64,000 bases of DNA from Streptomyces sp. NBC_00461. Lineage in GTDB: Bacteria > Actinomycetota > Actinomycetes > Streptomycetales > Streptomycetaceae. Shown here in pieces: positions 8,380 to 16,471 of this stretch. Position numbers and translations under genes: made by a program. The DNA lies in assembly GCF_036013935.1 (NCBI RefSeq), contig NZ_CP107902.1, positions 4,435,001 to 4,499,000 of the forward strand, in the 5' to 3' direction. Numbering within the stretch: position 1 is the stretch's first letter; every line of letters starts with the position of its first letter. The notes under the pieces were generated by a model, which searched no databases, was not told the origin of the DNA, and saw only the letters and a list, made by a program, of their open reading frames with translations.

Positions 8380-9048
8380 TCACGGACTGAGCCGCTCCAC
8401 GCGCCAGCCCCCGTCCGCCTCCACCACGTAGCGCAACCGGTCGTGCAGCCGGTTCTCGCGCCCCTGCCAGAACTCCACCGCCTGCGGGGCCACCCGGAAG
8501 CCGCCCCAGTTCGGGGGGACCGGGACCTGCTCGCCCTCGGGATAGCGGGCGGCCAGTTCGGCGTACGAGGTGTCGACGTCGGCGCGAGTGGCGATCACGC
8601 TCGACTGGGCGCTGGCCCAGGCGCCGAGCTGGGAGCCGTGCGGGCGGGTGCGGAAGTAGGCGGCCGTCTCGTCACGGCCGGTGCGGCGGGCGAGGCCCGT
8701 GACGATGACCTGGCGGGCCATCGGGTGCCAGGGGAACAGGAGCGAGACGTACGGGTTCTCCGCGAGGTCGCGGGCCTTGCGGGAGTCGTAGTTGGTGAAG
8801 AAGACGAAGCCCTGGTCGTCGAACTGCTTGAGCAGCACCGTGCGGGAGCCGGGGCGGCCCACGGCGTTCGCCGTGGAGACGACCATGGCGTTCGGCTCGA
8901 ACAGGTGGGCCTCCGTCGCGGCCTGTTCGAACCAGCGCGCGAACTGCGCCACCGGGGTGGCGGCCAGATCGGACTCGGCGAGGCCCTCGGCCCGGTACTG
9001 CTTGCGCATCGCGGCGGGGTCCAGGGGGGCGGCGTCTCGGTCGGTCAC
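8380..9048 (-). CDS. pdxH: Pyridoxamine 5'-phosphate oxidase
   Basis: A 222-residue FMN enzyme that oxidises pyridoxine or pyridoxamine 5'-phosphate to PLP in the salvage pathway. The [10 protein letters not shown] start region, the FMN/phosphate segments ([27 protein letters not shown]) and the C-terminal signature [12 protein letters not shown] are all visible. The GTG at 9048 has an AGGAT site upstream. The open frame extends much further but is clearly antisense to the next gene. It is divergent from the citrate synthase-like gene and shares a palindrome-rich promoter region with it. Confidence 0.93.
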   Translation of the reverse strand: MTDRDAAPLDPAAMRKQYRAEGLAESDLAATPVAQFARWFEQAATEAHLFEPNAMVVSTANAVGRPGSRTVLLKQFDDQGFVFFTNYDSRKARDLAENPYVSLLFPWHPMARQVIVTGLARRTGRDETAAYFRTRPHGSQLGAWASAQSSVIATRADVDTSYAELAARYPEGEQVPVPPNWGGFRVAPQAVEFWQGRENRLHDRLRYVVEADGGWRVERLSP

Positions 9049-9111
9049 GCGGTCATCCTGCCGTATACGCGGGTGCCGTTCGGCCTGGTGTCCGTCATCA
9101 TCGAAGAGGGC

Positions 9112-9154
9112 GAGTGGCACTGAGTGCCGCGAAGTCTCCCCAAGAGTGGCACTC
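9112..9154. promoter_or_regulatory. Two palindromic boxes in the pdxH/citrate synthase promoter region
   Basis: The box GAGTGGCACT occurs at 9112-9121 and again at 9144-9153, 32 bp apart, about three helical turns. The first leads into the palindrome GGCACT-G-AGTGCC, and the second forms GAGTG-G-CACTC. This looks like a double operator for an unidentified regulator of one or both divergent genes. Confidence 0.5.
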
Positions 9155-9318
9155 GGAGATATCGTGCTGGTGCCGTTCCGGTTGAGTGAGCAGCCGTACG
9201 GGGCATCACCAGGGTGGCCACCCAGGACCGTGAGTCGCACGAACCGACCGGGGATCCAACGGCCGAGCCGCCACATCTGTCGTACACAACTGTCGTACAC
9301 ATCACGAGGAGCCGCCTG

Positions 9319-10419
9319 ATGTCCGACTTCGTACCCGGTCTCGAGGGAGTTGTCGCGTTCGAGACGGAGATCGCCGAACCGGACAAGGAGGGCGGCGCCC
9401 TGCGGTACCGGGGCGTCGACATCGAGGACCTGGTCGGCCACGTCTCGTTCGGCAACGTGTGGGGACTGCTGGTCGACGGCGCCTTCAACCCCGGTCTGCC
9501 GCCCGCCGAGCCGTTCCCGATCCCCGTCCACTCCGGCGACATCCGGGTGGACGTCCAGTCGGCGCTGGCCATGCTGGCTCCCGTGTGGGGCCTCAAACCG
9601 CTGCTGGACATCGACGCCGAGCAGGCACGGGCCGACCTGGCCCGAGCCGCCGTCATGGCCCTCTCCTACGTCGCCCAGTCCGCCCGCGGCCAGGGGCGGC
9701 CCATGGTTCCGCAGCGCGAGATCGACACGGCCCAGTCCGTCGTCGAGCGGTTCATGATCCGCTGGCGGGGCGAGCCGGACCCGAAGCACGTCGCGGCCGT
9801 CGACGCCTACTGGACCTCGGCCGCCGAGCACGGCATGAACGCGTCCACCTTCACGGCCCGCGTCATCGCCTCCACCGGCGCCGACGTGGCGGCCGCCCTC
9901 TCCGGCGCCGTAGGAGCGATGTCGGGCCCGCTGCACGGCGGCGCCCCCTCCCGCGTCCTCGGCATGATCGAGGAGATCGAGCGGACCGGGGACGCCGAGG
10001 CGTATGTGAAGCAGGCTCTGGACAAGGGCGAGCGCCTGATGGGCTTCGGGCACCGCGTCTACCGCGCCGAGGACCCACGCGCGCGCGTGCTGCGCCGTAC
10101 CGCGCGTGAGCTGGGCGCTCCGCGGTTCGAGGTGGCCGAGGCGCTGGAGAAGGCCGCGCTGGCGGAGCTGCACGCCCGGCGCCCGGACCGGGTCCTGGCG
10201 ACGAACGTCGAGTTCTGGGCGGCGATCGTTCTCGACTTCGCCGAGGTCCCGGCGCACATGTTCACGTCGATGTTCACGTGTGCCCGTACGGCCGGGTGGT
10301 CCGCGCACATCCTGGAGCAGAAGCGGACCGGGCGGCTCGTACGGCCGTCCGCGCGCTACATCGGACCCGGGACGCGGGGGCCGCAGGAGATCGAGGGTTA
10401 CGAGGGCATCGGTCACTAG
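9319..10419 (+). CDS. Citrate synthase-like protein
   Basis: A 366-residue member of the citrate synthase family, which condenses acetyl-CoA with an oxo-acid such as oxaloacetate. The two catalytic histidines are present in PLHGGAPSR (residue 206) and GFGHRVY (residue 245). The third catalytic residue, normally Asp in an N-V-D-F motif, is Glu298 (TNVEFW). The ATG at 9319 has a GAGGA site upstream and matches the family start. The stop codon lies inside the terminal repeat of a MITE-like element. Citrate or methylcitrate synthase activity cannot be assumed. Confidence 0.85.
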   Translation: MSDFVPGLEGVVAFETEIAEPDKEGGALRYRGVDIEDLVGHVSFGNVWGLLVDGAFNPGLPPAEPFPIPVHSGDIRVDVQSALAMLAPVWGLKPLLDIDAEQARADLARAAVMALSYVAQSARGQGRPMVPQREIDTAQSVVERFMIRWRGEPDPKHVAAVDAYWTSAAEHGMNASTFTARVIASTGADVAAALSGAVGAMSGPLHGGAPSRVLGMIEEIERTGDAEAYVKQALDKGERLMGFGHRVYRAEDPRARVLRRTARELGAPRFEVAEALEKAALAELHARRPDRVLATNVEFWAAIVLDFAEVPAHMFTSMFTCARTAGWSAHILEQKRTGRLVRPSARYIGPGTRGPQEIEGYEGIGH

Positions 10420-10670
10420 GGCCTGTTGCGAAAGTGGCGTCGTCGCCCGAAGGGCGGCCGCGCGGCGTCCGGCGTGGTGCTCTGGGGGTCCCCCCCGGCC
10501 GGAGGCTGGGGGAGTGCCGCCCGGAAGCCCTCGTACCGGGCGTACTCGGGCTTTCGGGCGGTGCGGCGAGTGGGGGCACCTCCCACGCCCTTAAGGCAGT
10601 GGGGGAGCGTGCCGGGCGTCGCGCGGCTGGGGGCACCCCCTCTGGGGGAGCCACTTTCGCAACAGGCCCT
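10418..10670. mobile_element. MITE-like element, copy 1 (21-bp terminal inverted repeats)
   Basis: A 253-bp non-coding element has perfect 21-bp terminal inverted repeats beginning AGGGCCTGTTGCGAAAG (10418-10438 and 10650-10670). The interior contains further inverted repeats. Part of it (CCGGGCGTCGCG and CGTACT-GGGCTTTCGG-type phrases) is shared with the element at 31192-31360. The left end supplies the last two bases of the citrate synthase-like stop codon. No transposase is encoded. Confidence 0.8.
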
Positions 10671-10763
10671 CGTGCCGGGGCACCGGCCGGGTGCGGTGGC
10701 CTCGCGTGGGGCTGGGCGGCTCCGCGTGGGGCCGCTCGGCCGCGACGGCCACGGGTTTTCCTT

Positions 10764-10795
10764 GAATCCTCCCCTCCCTGAAGGGAAGGGGATTC
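10764..10795 (-). other. TnpB right-end hairpin, candidate omega-RNA 3' end
   Basis: An imperfect palindrome (GAATCC...GGATTC flanking CCCTCCC-TGAA-GGGAAGGG) begins five bases past the tnpB stop. On the transposase strand it reads towards GGGGAGGATTC. Such hairpins mark IS200/IS605-type ends and, in studied TnpB systems, the end of the guide-RNA scaffold. The guide would be the bases to the left of 10764. This is inferred by analogy. Confidence 0.45.
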
Positions 10796-10800
10796 CTGGC

Positions 10801-12021
10801 TCAGGCTGCCTCCTGGAGCAGCGCTCCAGGAGGTCTTCCGCCATCAGCGCCAGCCGGGTTGAGACCAGCCCGGACGAGCATGACGCGTGCGGAGTTCTTG
10901 TCCCGTGGGGACACGTTTCCGCATACGGTGCAGGTGTAGGTGCGCTCACCCAGCGGCAGGCGATGCTTGGCTCTCGCATCGCAGTGCGCGCAGTCCATCG
11001 TGGTGTGCGCGGGGTGGACGAGGCGGATGTCCCGCCCGTGCTTGCGGCCCATCTCGATCAGCGCGGCCTTGGTGGCGCCGATGGCGGCGTCAGCGGCCTT
11101 GCGGGCCATCGTGGTCTTGGCGAGGAACTTCGGACGGAAGTCCTCGACAGCGATGGCATCGTGGTCGCGGACAGCCTTTTTGGCCCACTTGCGGCCGGTG
11201 TCCTGACGCTGTCTCGCAACCTTCTTGTGCGCCTTCGCCCGCAGTTTCTTCGCCTCGCGGTAGCCCTTCGACCCGGGCCGGCCCTTCTTCGGCCTGCGGC
11301 GGGCCATCATCCGGTCATACCGGGTCAGCTTCGCCTTCGCCTTCCTGCCGTGCTCGGCGTGCGGCAGGTCGTGCGCGTCGGACGTGGTCGTCGCGGTCTC
11401 CTTCACGCCCCAGTCGACGCCGAGTACACGGCCGGTCCGAGGCAGGGGCTCGACCTCGGCGGGGACGACGAACGAGCCATACCAGTGTCCGAGACTGTCC
11501 TGGTAGACGCGTACCGAGGACGGTTCGGCCGGCAGTTCCCGCGACCACACCACCGTCACGACGATGCCACCCGCCAGGTGCAGCCGGCCGTCCTTCAACC
11601 CGAACCCGCGCCGGGTGTAGTTGAGGGACGGCAGCGCCTCGCGTTTCGTCTTCCACTTCGGCATCCCGGCCTGACGCGCCATGGGCAGGCGCGCCTTGAT
11701 GTCCTTCTGTGCCTTGGTGCGGGAGCGGCCGAAGTCGCGGATGACCTGCTGCTGAACAACCGACGAGCCCTCCCGCAGCCATGGCGTACGGGCGCGGGCC
11801 CCGGTCAGCATCCTGTCGAGCTGAGCCGGACCGCACGTGGCCTTCTGCCCGGTGGCCTTGTTGTGCAGGTGTATGGCCCTGGACTTGGCGGCGCATTCGT
11901 TCCACACCCAACGGCATCGGTCCCACTCCGCCGCCAGGGCGGTACGGGCGGCGGACGACAGGCGCAGCCGAAGGGTGTACCGGGCATGCCCGGCCTCCGC
12001 AGTCGCCTCCACCTGCGCCAT
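10801..12021 (-). CDS. tnpB: TnpB-type RNA-guided nuclease of an IS200/IS605-family element
   Basis: A 406-residue OrfB/TnpB protein. The three RuvC residues are present: Asp203 (GVDWG), Glu293 (AVEDF) and Asp374 (RDKNSA). The zinc ribbon has C344xxC347 and C364xxC367. The N-terminal wedge/REC region (about 15-190) is full length. No tnpA (Y1 transposase) lies nearby, so the element cannot move by itself. Family members are programmable DNA nucleases guided by an RNA from the element's right end. The gene looks intact, which suggests selection or recent arrival. Confidence 0.9.
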   Translation of the reverse strand: MAQVEATAEAGHARYTLRLRLSSAARTALAAEWDRCRWVWNECAAKSRAIHLHNKATGQKATCGPAQLDRMLTGARARTPWLREGSSVVQQQVIRDFGRSRTKAQKDIKARLPMARQAGMPKWKTKREALPSLNYTRRGFGLKDGRLHLAGGIVVTVVWSRELPAEPSSVRVYQDSLGHWYGSFVVPAEVEPLPRTGRVLGVDWGVKETATTTSDAHDLPHAEHGRKAKAKLTRYDRMMARRRPKKGRPGSKGYREAKKLRAKAHKKVARQRQDTGRKWAKKAVRDHDAIAVEDFRPKFLAKTTMARKAADAAIGATKAALIEMGRKHGRDIRLVHPAHTTMDCAHCDARAKHRLPLGERTYTCTVCGNVSPRDKNSARVMLVRAGLNPAGADGGRPPGALLQEAA

Positions 12022-12311
12022 CTCGCCCCCTCATGGCCCTGGGCCGGGACATCGCGCCGTCCCGAACCCTCCGAAGGACCATACGTACGACAGCCGCACA
12101 CACGGACCATGATTCCCCGGCCATCACCCCGACCAGCGATCACGGGTACACGCGTTCGCCTCACCTCGGCGGTGCCGACAGCGGCGGGCGCTCCGCGCCC
12201 CTAACCGGATGCGGCGACGCTCCGCGTCGCGACACCCGGATGCGATTCCTCCCCGGCGTGAACGCCCGGGCCTCCTCGCAAGAAACAGGTGAACGGTTCC
12301 CGGCTCGGTGA
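12022..12311 (-). other. TnpB 5' side: left end with second hairpin
   Basis: This gene-free stretch upstream of tnpB contains several hairpins. Near 12242-12275 is a stem of the form CCCGGCGTGAACGCCCGGG flanked by GATTCCTC and CCTCCTCGC. On the minus strand it reads towards GGGGAGGAATC, very like the right-end motif. It may be the element's left end, or the right-end remnant of an older copy. No further ORF is supported. Confidence 0.5.
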
Positions 12312-12932
12312 TCAGCCCAGGGCCTGGTCCAGCAGCGCCGCCCATTGCGCCACGACACGGTCCCGGCGCCCCGTGTCGTCGGTCAGCAGGTTGGCCAGGC
12401 CCAGGCCCCTGGCCATGTCCAGGAGGCCCTGGACGGTCTCCCGGGCACCGGGGCAGGATTCGTCGGCGCCCAGCAGGTCCACCGCTATCCGGTGTGTCTC
12501 GCGGCCGACGCGCGCCTCCAGTTCCGTCACGCGGGGGCGCAGCTGCTCCTCGTTCGAGGCGGCGACCCAGAGGTGGAGGGCGGCTCGGAAGAGCGGGCCG
12601 GTGTAGAGGTCGACGAGGGCCGACACGACGGCGCGCCGGTCGCCTGCCGCGCCTTGCGGGAACAGGGCGCGCAGGGCCGTGGACCGCTCTTCGGCGACGT
12701 ATTCGACCGCTGCCGTGAAGAGGTCCTCGCGGGTCGGGAAGTGGTGCTGGGCGGCGCCGCGGGAGACGCCCGCGCGTTCGGCGACGACGGACACCGTGGA
12801 GCCCGCCCAGCCGTGCTCGGCGAGGCAGGCCACGGCGGCCTCCAGGAGCCGCTGCCGGGTGGCCCGGCTGCGGTCCTGCTTGGGCAGGCGGTCTACGCGT
12901 TCGGCGCTGCCGTCTGCGGTCACAGCACCCAT
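12312..12932 (-). CDS. TetR family regulator, last gene of the acyl-CoA operon
   Basis: A 206-residue repressor. The N-terminal TetR DNA-binding domain is clear (about residues 15-60), with the recognition helix region AERAGVSRGAAQHHFPTRED. The C-terminal domain binds an unknown ligand, in such operons often an acyl-CoA. The ATG at 12932 overlaps the end of the enoyl-CoA hydratase gene, so it is co-transcribed; an ATG at 12944 is an alternative start. It probably controls this operon, perhaps through the palindrome at 22438-22449. Confidence 0.88.
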   Translation of the reverse strand: MGAVTADGSAERVDRLPKQDRSRATRQRLLEAAVACLAEHGWAGSTVSVVAERAGVSRGAAQHHFPTREDLFTAAVEYVAEERSTALRALFPQGAAGDRRAVVSALVDLYTGPLFRAALHLWVAASNEEQLRPRVTELEARVGRETHRIAVDLLGADESCPGARETVQGLLDMARGLGLANLLTDDTGRRDRVVAQWAALLDQALG

Positions 12933-13654
12933 GGGGGATCCCATCGTTCCAGGAAGGCCGTCATTCCCTCGCGGGCCTGCGGGGAGGCGAACAGCCGGGC
13001 GGAGAGCGCGGTGAGGTCGGCCGCGTCACGGTCGAATGTCTCCAGCACCCTAGCTGTGAGCAGCTGTTTCGTCTCGGCCAGGGCCTGGGGGGCGGCTCGG
13101 CGCAGACCGTCGAGGACGGGGGCGAGGGCCGTGTCGACGTCCTCGCCCGCCACCGTCAGCAGGCCGATGCGGGCCGCCTCCGTCGCGTCGAAGCGCTCGC
13201 CGGTGAGGTAGTAGCGGGCAAGGGCTCGCGGGTCCGTGCGGGGCAGGAGGGCGAGGGAGATGACCGCGGGGGCCACTCCGATCCGCACCTCGGTGAAGGC
13301 GAAGGTCGCCTCGGTGGACGCGGCCGTGATGTCGCAGGCGGCCAGCAGGCCCAGGCCGCCCGCCCGTACGTGCCCGGTGACCCGGGCGACCACGGGTTTG
13401 CGCAGGCCGACGATCTGCCGGAACAGCCCCACCAGTGCGTCCGGGTTCGGGGGGTCGCGCAGGTCGGCGCCCGCGCAGAAGGTGTTGCCGGTGTGGGTGA
13501 GGACGATCGCGCGTACGTCGGCGTCCTTGGCGCAGTCCGTCAGCGCGTCGGCCAGTTCGCCGACGAGCGCCGCCGAGAGCGCGTTGCGGTTGGCCGGGGC
13601 GTCGAGGCTGAGTGTCTCGACGCCCCGCGCGCGCGTGCGTGCGATCAACGTCAT
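12920..13654 (-). CDS. Enoyl-CoA hydratase/isomerase family protein (LiuC-like)
   Basis: A 244-residue crotonase-fold enzyme expected to hydrate an enoyl-CoA. The oxyanion-hole segment NTFCAGADL and the second loop GHVRAGGLGLLAACD are present. Of the two catalytic glutamates of classic hydratases, only the second (FTEVRIG) is kept; the first position is within GGLGL and is not Glu. This pattern occurs in some methylglutaconyl-CoA hydratases and related enzymes. The start overlaps the ligase stop by ATGA. Confidence 0.87.
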   Translation of the reverse strand: MTLIARTRARGVETLSLDAPANRNALSAALVGELADALTDCAKDADVRAIVLTHTGNTFCAGADLRDPPNPDALVGLFRQIVGLRKPVVARVTGHVRAGGLGLLAACDITAASTEATFAFTEVRIGVAPAVISLALLPRTDPRALARYYLTGERFDATEAARIGLLTVAGEDVDTALAPVLDGLRRAAPQALAETKQLLTARVLETFDRDAADLTALSARLFASPQAREGMTAFLERWDPPWVL

Positions 13655-15228
13655 GTGCGCTCCCTGAGTGACCGCAGTTCCCGGCGCAGGATCTTTCCGG
13701 AGGCGGCCCGGGGGACGGCGTCCATGAAGGTGACCTGGCGGACGCGCTTGTAGGGGGCGACGCGTTCGGCGACGTACATCATGACCTCCCCTTCGGACAG
13801 GCCGGTCGCGTTCGGCTGGCGGACCACGTACGCGTGCGGGACCTCGTTGTTGTCGTCGTTGTAGACGCCGATGACGGCCGCGTCGGCGATGCCCGGGTGG
13901 GTCAGCAGCAGGGCCTCCAGTTCGGCGGGGGCGACCTGGAAACCCTTGTACTTGATGAGTTCCTTCACCCGGTCGACGACGAACAGCCAGCCGTCGGCGT
14001 CCACATGGCCCACGTCTCCGGTGTGCAGCCAGCCGTCCTCGTCGATCATCGCGGCGGTGGCGTCGGGGCGGCCCAGGTAGCCCTTCATGATCTGGGGGCC
14101 GCGGATGAGGATCTCGCCGCCCTCGCCGACGCCGAGGTCCTTGCCGGGGTCGTCGAGGGAGACGACGCGCATCTCGGTGCCGGCGATGAGCTTGCCGACG
14201 GTTCCGGGCGGTGCGTCGGCCATGGCGTCGAGGGGTACGACGTGGGTGCCGGGCGACAGTTCCGTCATGCCGTAGGCCTGCCCGACGGGCGGCAGGCCGA
14301 GCCGCCGGGAGCAGGCGGCGGCCAGGCCGGCGTCCAGCGGGGCGGCGGCGCTGACGATGTGCTTCAGGGACGACAGGTCGTACTGGGCGACCAGCGGGTG
14401 CTTGGCCAGGGCCAGGACGATCGGCGGGGCCACGAACAGGCCGGTGATGCGGTGGTTCTGGATGGCCGCGAGGAAGGTCTCCAGCTCGAAGCCCGGCAGG
14501 ACGACGATCGTGGCGCCCTGCCTCAGCGGCGCGTTCATCAGTGCCGTCAGACCGTAGATGTGGAAGAAGGGCAGGACGGCGAGGATACGGTCGCCGGGGC
14601 CGGCCGGCATGACGGGTTCGAGCTGGGCGAGGTTGGTGGCGATCTGGCGGTGCGTGAGCATCACGCCCTTGGGGATGCCGGTGGTCCCGGAGGAGTACGG
14701 GAGCGCCGCCACGTCGGTCACCGGGTCGATGTCGACCGCCGGCTCCGGGGCGGCGGAGGCCAGCATGTCGATCAGTGACCGGTGTCCCGGTGCGCTGTCG
14801 CAGACGAAGATCTCCTCGACTCCGCCCGCGAGTTCGGCGGCTCTGCGCGCCGTCTGGAGCAGCGGCGACACGGTGATGATCCAGCGTGCCGCCGAGTCCT
14901 TCAGCTGCTTGCCGAACTCCTCGGCCGTGGCCAGCGGGTGCACGGTGGTGACGGAGGCACCCGCGCGCGTGGCCGCGTAGAACGCGGTCGGGAAGGCCAC
15001 GGTGTTCGGGCTGTGCAGGGCGAGCACGTCCCCCTTGCGCACGTCTGCCTCGGCGAGCGCGGCCGCGATGCGCCGGTGGAAACGGTCCAGTTGCTCGTAC
15101 GTGAGGGTGGTGCCGTCGGTTCCGTCGATCAGGGCGGGCGCGTCACCGAACTCGGCCGCCCGGCCCAGCACCGCCTCGTGGATGGGGAGTTCTACGGGCG
15201 GGACGTCTGCGTACTCGCTGCGGAACAC
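13651..15228 (-). CDS. Acyl-CoA ligase, 4-coumarate:CoA ligase-like
   Basis: A 525-residue ANL-superfamily adenylate-forming enzyme that activates a carboxylic acid with ATP and CoA. The P-loop-like motif YSSGTTGIPKGVMLTH, the YGMTELSPG motif, the HTGDVGHVD hinge and the catalytic-Lys motif PRAASGKILRREL are all seen. The GTG at 15228 follows a TTGGAGGAA site. From memory, the orthologue in S. coelicolor was characterised as a cinnamate/4-coumarate:CoA ligase. The operon context suggests it makes the starting CoA thioester. Confidence 0.9.
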   Translation of the reverse strand: MFRSEYADVPPVELPIHEAVLGRAAEFGDAPALIDGTDGTTLTYEQLDRFHRRIAAALAEADVRKGDVLALHSPNTVAFPTAFYAATRAGASVTTVHPLATAEEFGKQLKDSAARWIITVSPLLQTARRAAELAGGVEEIFVCDSAPGHRSLIDMLASAAPEPAVDIDPVTDVAALPYSSGTTGIPKGVMLTHRQIATNLAQLEPVMPAGPGDRILAVLPFFHIYGLTALMNAPLRQGATIVVLPGFELETFLAAIQNHRITGLFVAPPIVLALAKHPLVAQYDLSSLKHIVSAAAPLDAGLAAACSRRLGLPPVGQAYGMTELSPGTHVVPLDAMADAPPGTVGKLIAGTEMRVVSLDDPGKDLGVGEGGEILIRGPQIMKGYLGRPDATAAMIDEDGWLHTGDVGHVDADGWLFVVDRVKELIKYKGFQVAPAELEALLLTHPGIADAAVIGVYNDDNNEVPHAYVVRQPNATGLSEGEVMMYVAERVAPYKRVRQVTFMDAVPRAASGKILRRELRSLRERT

Positions 15229-15252
15229 GGTTCCTCCAAGGCGGCGGGCGGC

Positions 15253-16389
15253 CTAGTACGACTTGGGCAGGCCCAGGGTCTGGTGGGAGACGTAGTTGAG
15301 AATCATCTCCCGGCTCACCGGAGCAATACGAGCCACGCGCGAGGCCGTTATCAACCGGGCGAGCCCGAATTCGCGGGTGAGGCCGTTCCCGCCGAGGGTG
15401 TGCACGGCCTGGTCGACCGCCTTCACACAGGCCTCGCCTGCCGCGTACTTCGCCATGTTGGCGGCCTCTCCCGCGCCGGCGTCGTCCCCGGCGTCGTACA
15501 GGTACGCCGCCTTCTGCATCATCAGGCGGGCGAGTTCGAGGTCGATGTGCGCCTGGGCGAGGGGGTGCGCGACGGCCTGGTGGGCGCCGATGGGTGTCTT
15601 CCAGACGGTGCGGTCGCGGGCGTACTCGACGGCGCGGGCGAGGGCGTAGCGGCCCATGCCGATCGCGAAGGCGGCCGTCATGATGCGTTCGGGGTTGAGG
15701 CCGGCGAAGAGTTGCAGCAGGCCCGCGTCCTCGTCGCCGACGAGTGCGTCGGCGGGGAGGCGCACGTCGTCCAGGGTCAGCTCGAACTGCTTCTCCGCGG
15801 CGTGGAGTTCCATGTCGATCTGCCTGCGGACGAAGCCTTCCGCGTCGCGCGGGACGATGAACAGGCAGGGCTTGAGGGTGCCGGTGCGGGCGTCCGCGGT
15901 GCGGCCGACGATGAGGGTCGCGTCGGCTATGTCCACACCGGAGACGAAGACCTTGCGGCCCGTGAGCAACCAGTCGCCGGTGTCCGGGTCGCGGCGGGCG
16001 GTGGTGGTGATGCGGTGGGAATTGGAACCGGCGTCCGGCTCTGTGATGCCAAAGGCCATGGTACGGGTCCCGTCGGCGAGGCCCGGCAGCCACGTGCGCT
16101 TTTGGTCCTCGGTGCCGAAGCGGGCGATCACTGTGCCGCAGATGGCGGGGGAGACGATCATCATCAGCAGGGGGCAGCCTGCGGCGCCGAGTTCTTCGAG
16201 GACTATGGAGAGTTCGGCTGTGCCGCCGCCTCCGCCGCCGTGTGCCTCTGGCAGGTTGACGCCCAGGTAGCCGAGCTTGGCTGCCTCGGACCAGAGAGCT
16301 TCTCGGTCGAAGTCGCGGCCGTGGCGTCTGCCCAGGGCGGCGACGGCCGAGCGGAGGGCTTTGTGTTCTTCGGATTCGATGAGGGCCAT
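15253..16389 (-). CDS. Acyl-CoA dehydrogenase
   Basis: A 378-residue FAD flavoenzyme introducing an alpha,beta double bond into an acyl-CoA. It shows the family signatures AFGITEPDAGSN and, near the C-terminus, HTLGGNGLTREFGLARL. The usual base position sits within that last region. The ATG at 16389 has an AAGGAGA site. In the operon it acts beside the biotin carboxylase, as isovaleryl- or citronellyl-CoA dehydrogenases do in leucine and acyclic terpene catabolism. The true acyl chain is unknown. Confidence 0.9.
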   Translation of the reverse strand: MALIESEEHKALRSAVAALGRRHGRDFDREALWSEAAKLGYLGVNLPEAHGGGGGGTAELSIVLEELGAAGCPLLMMIVSPAICGTVIARFGTEDQKRTWLPGLADGTRTMAFGITEPDAGSNSHRITTTARRDPDTGDWLLTGRKVFVSGVDIADATLIVGRTADARTGTLKPCLFIVPRDAEGFVRRQIDMELHAAEKQFELTLDDVRLPADALVGDEDAGLLQLFAGLNPERIMTAAFAIGMGRYALARAVEYARDRTVWKTPIGAHQAVAHPLAQAHIDLELARLMMQKAAYLYDAGDDAGAGEAANMAKYAAGEACVKAVDQAVHTLGGNGLTREFGLARLITASRVARIAPVSREMILNYVSHQTLGLPKSY

Positions 16390-16414
16390 CTGGTCTCCTT
16401 CGGGGTGCGGGTTG

Positions 16415-16471
16415 TCCGTGGCTGGTCGCGCTCACGCGGCGGTAGCCGCATGTCGATACGGCCCCGCGCCC
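16415..16471. repeat. Dispersed intergenic repeat, family A copy 2 (degenerate)
   Basis: The phrase GGCTGGTCGCGCTCACGCGG and the following CCCCGCGCCC match, with differences, the repeat at 46375-46442 and the reverse complement of 2356-2450. It separates the carboxylase alpha gene from the dehydrogenase gene inside the operon. Confidence 0.55.

Noticed and set aside
9045..10416. Extension of the pdxH frame across the citrate synthase-like gene
   Set aside because: PdxH features begin only at the GTG at 9048. The extended part is antisense to the next gene.
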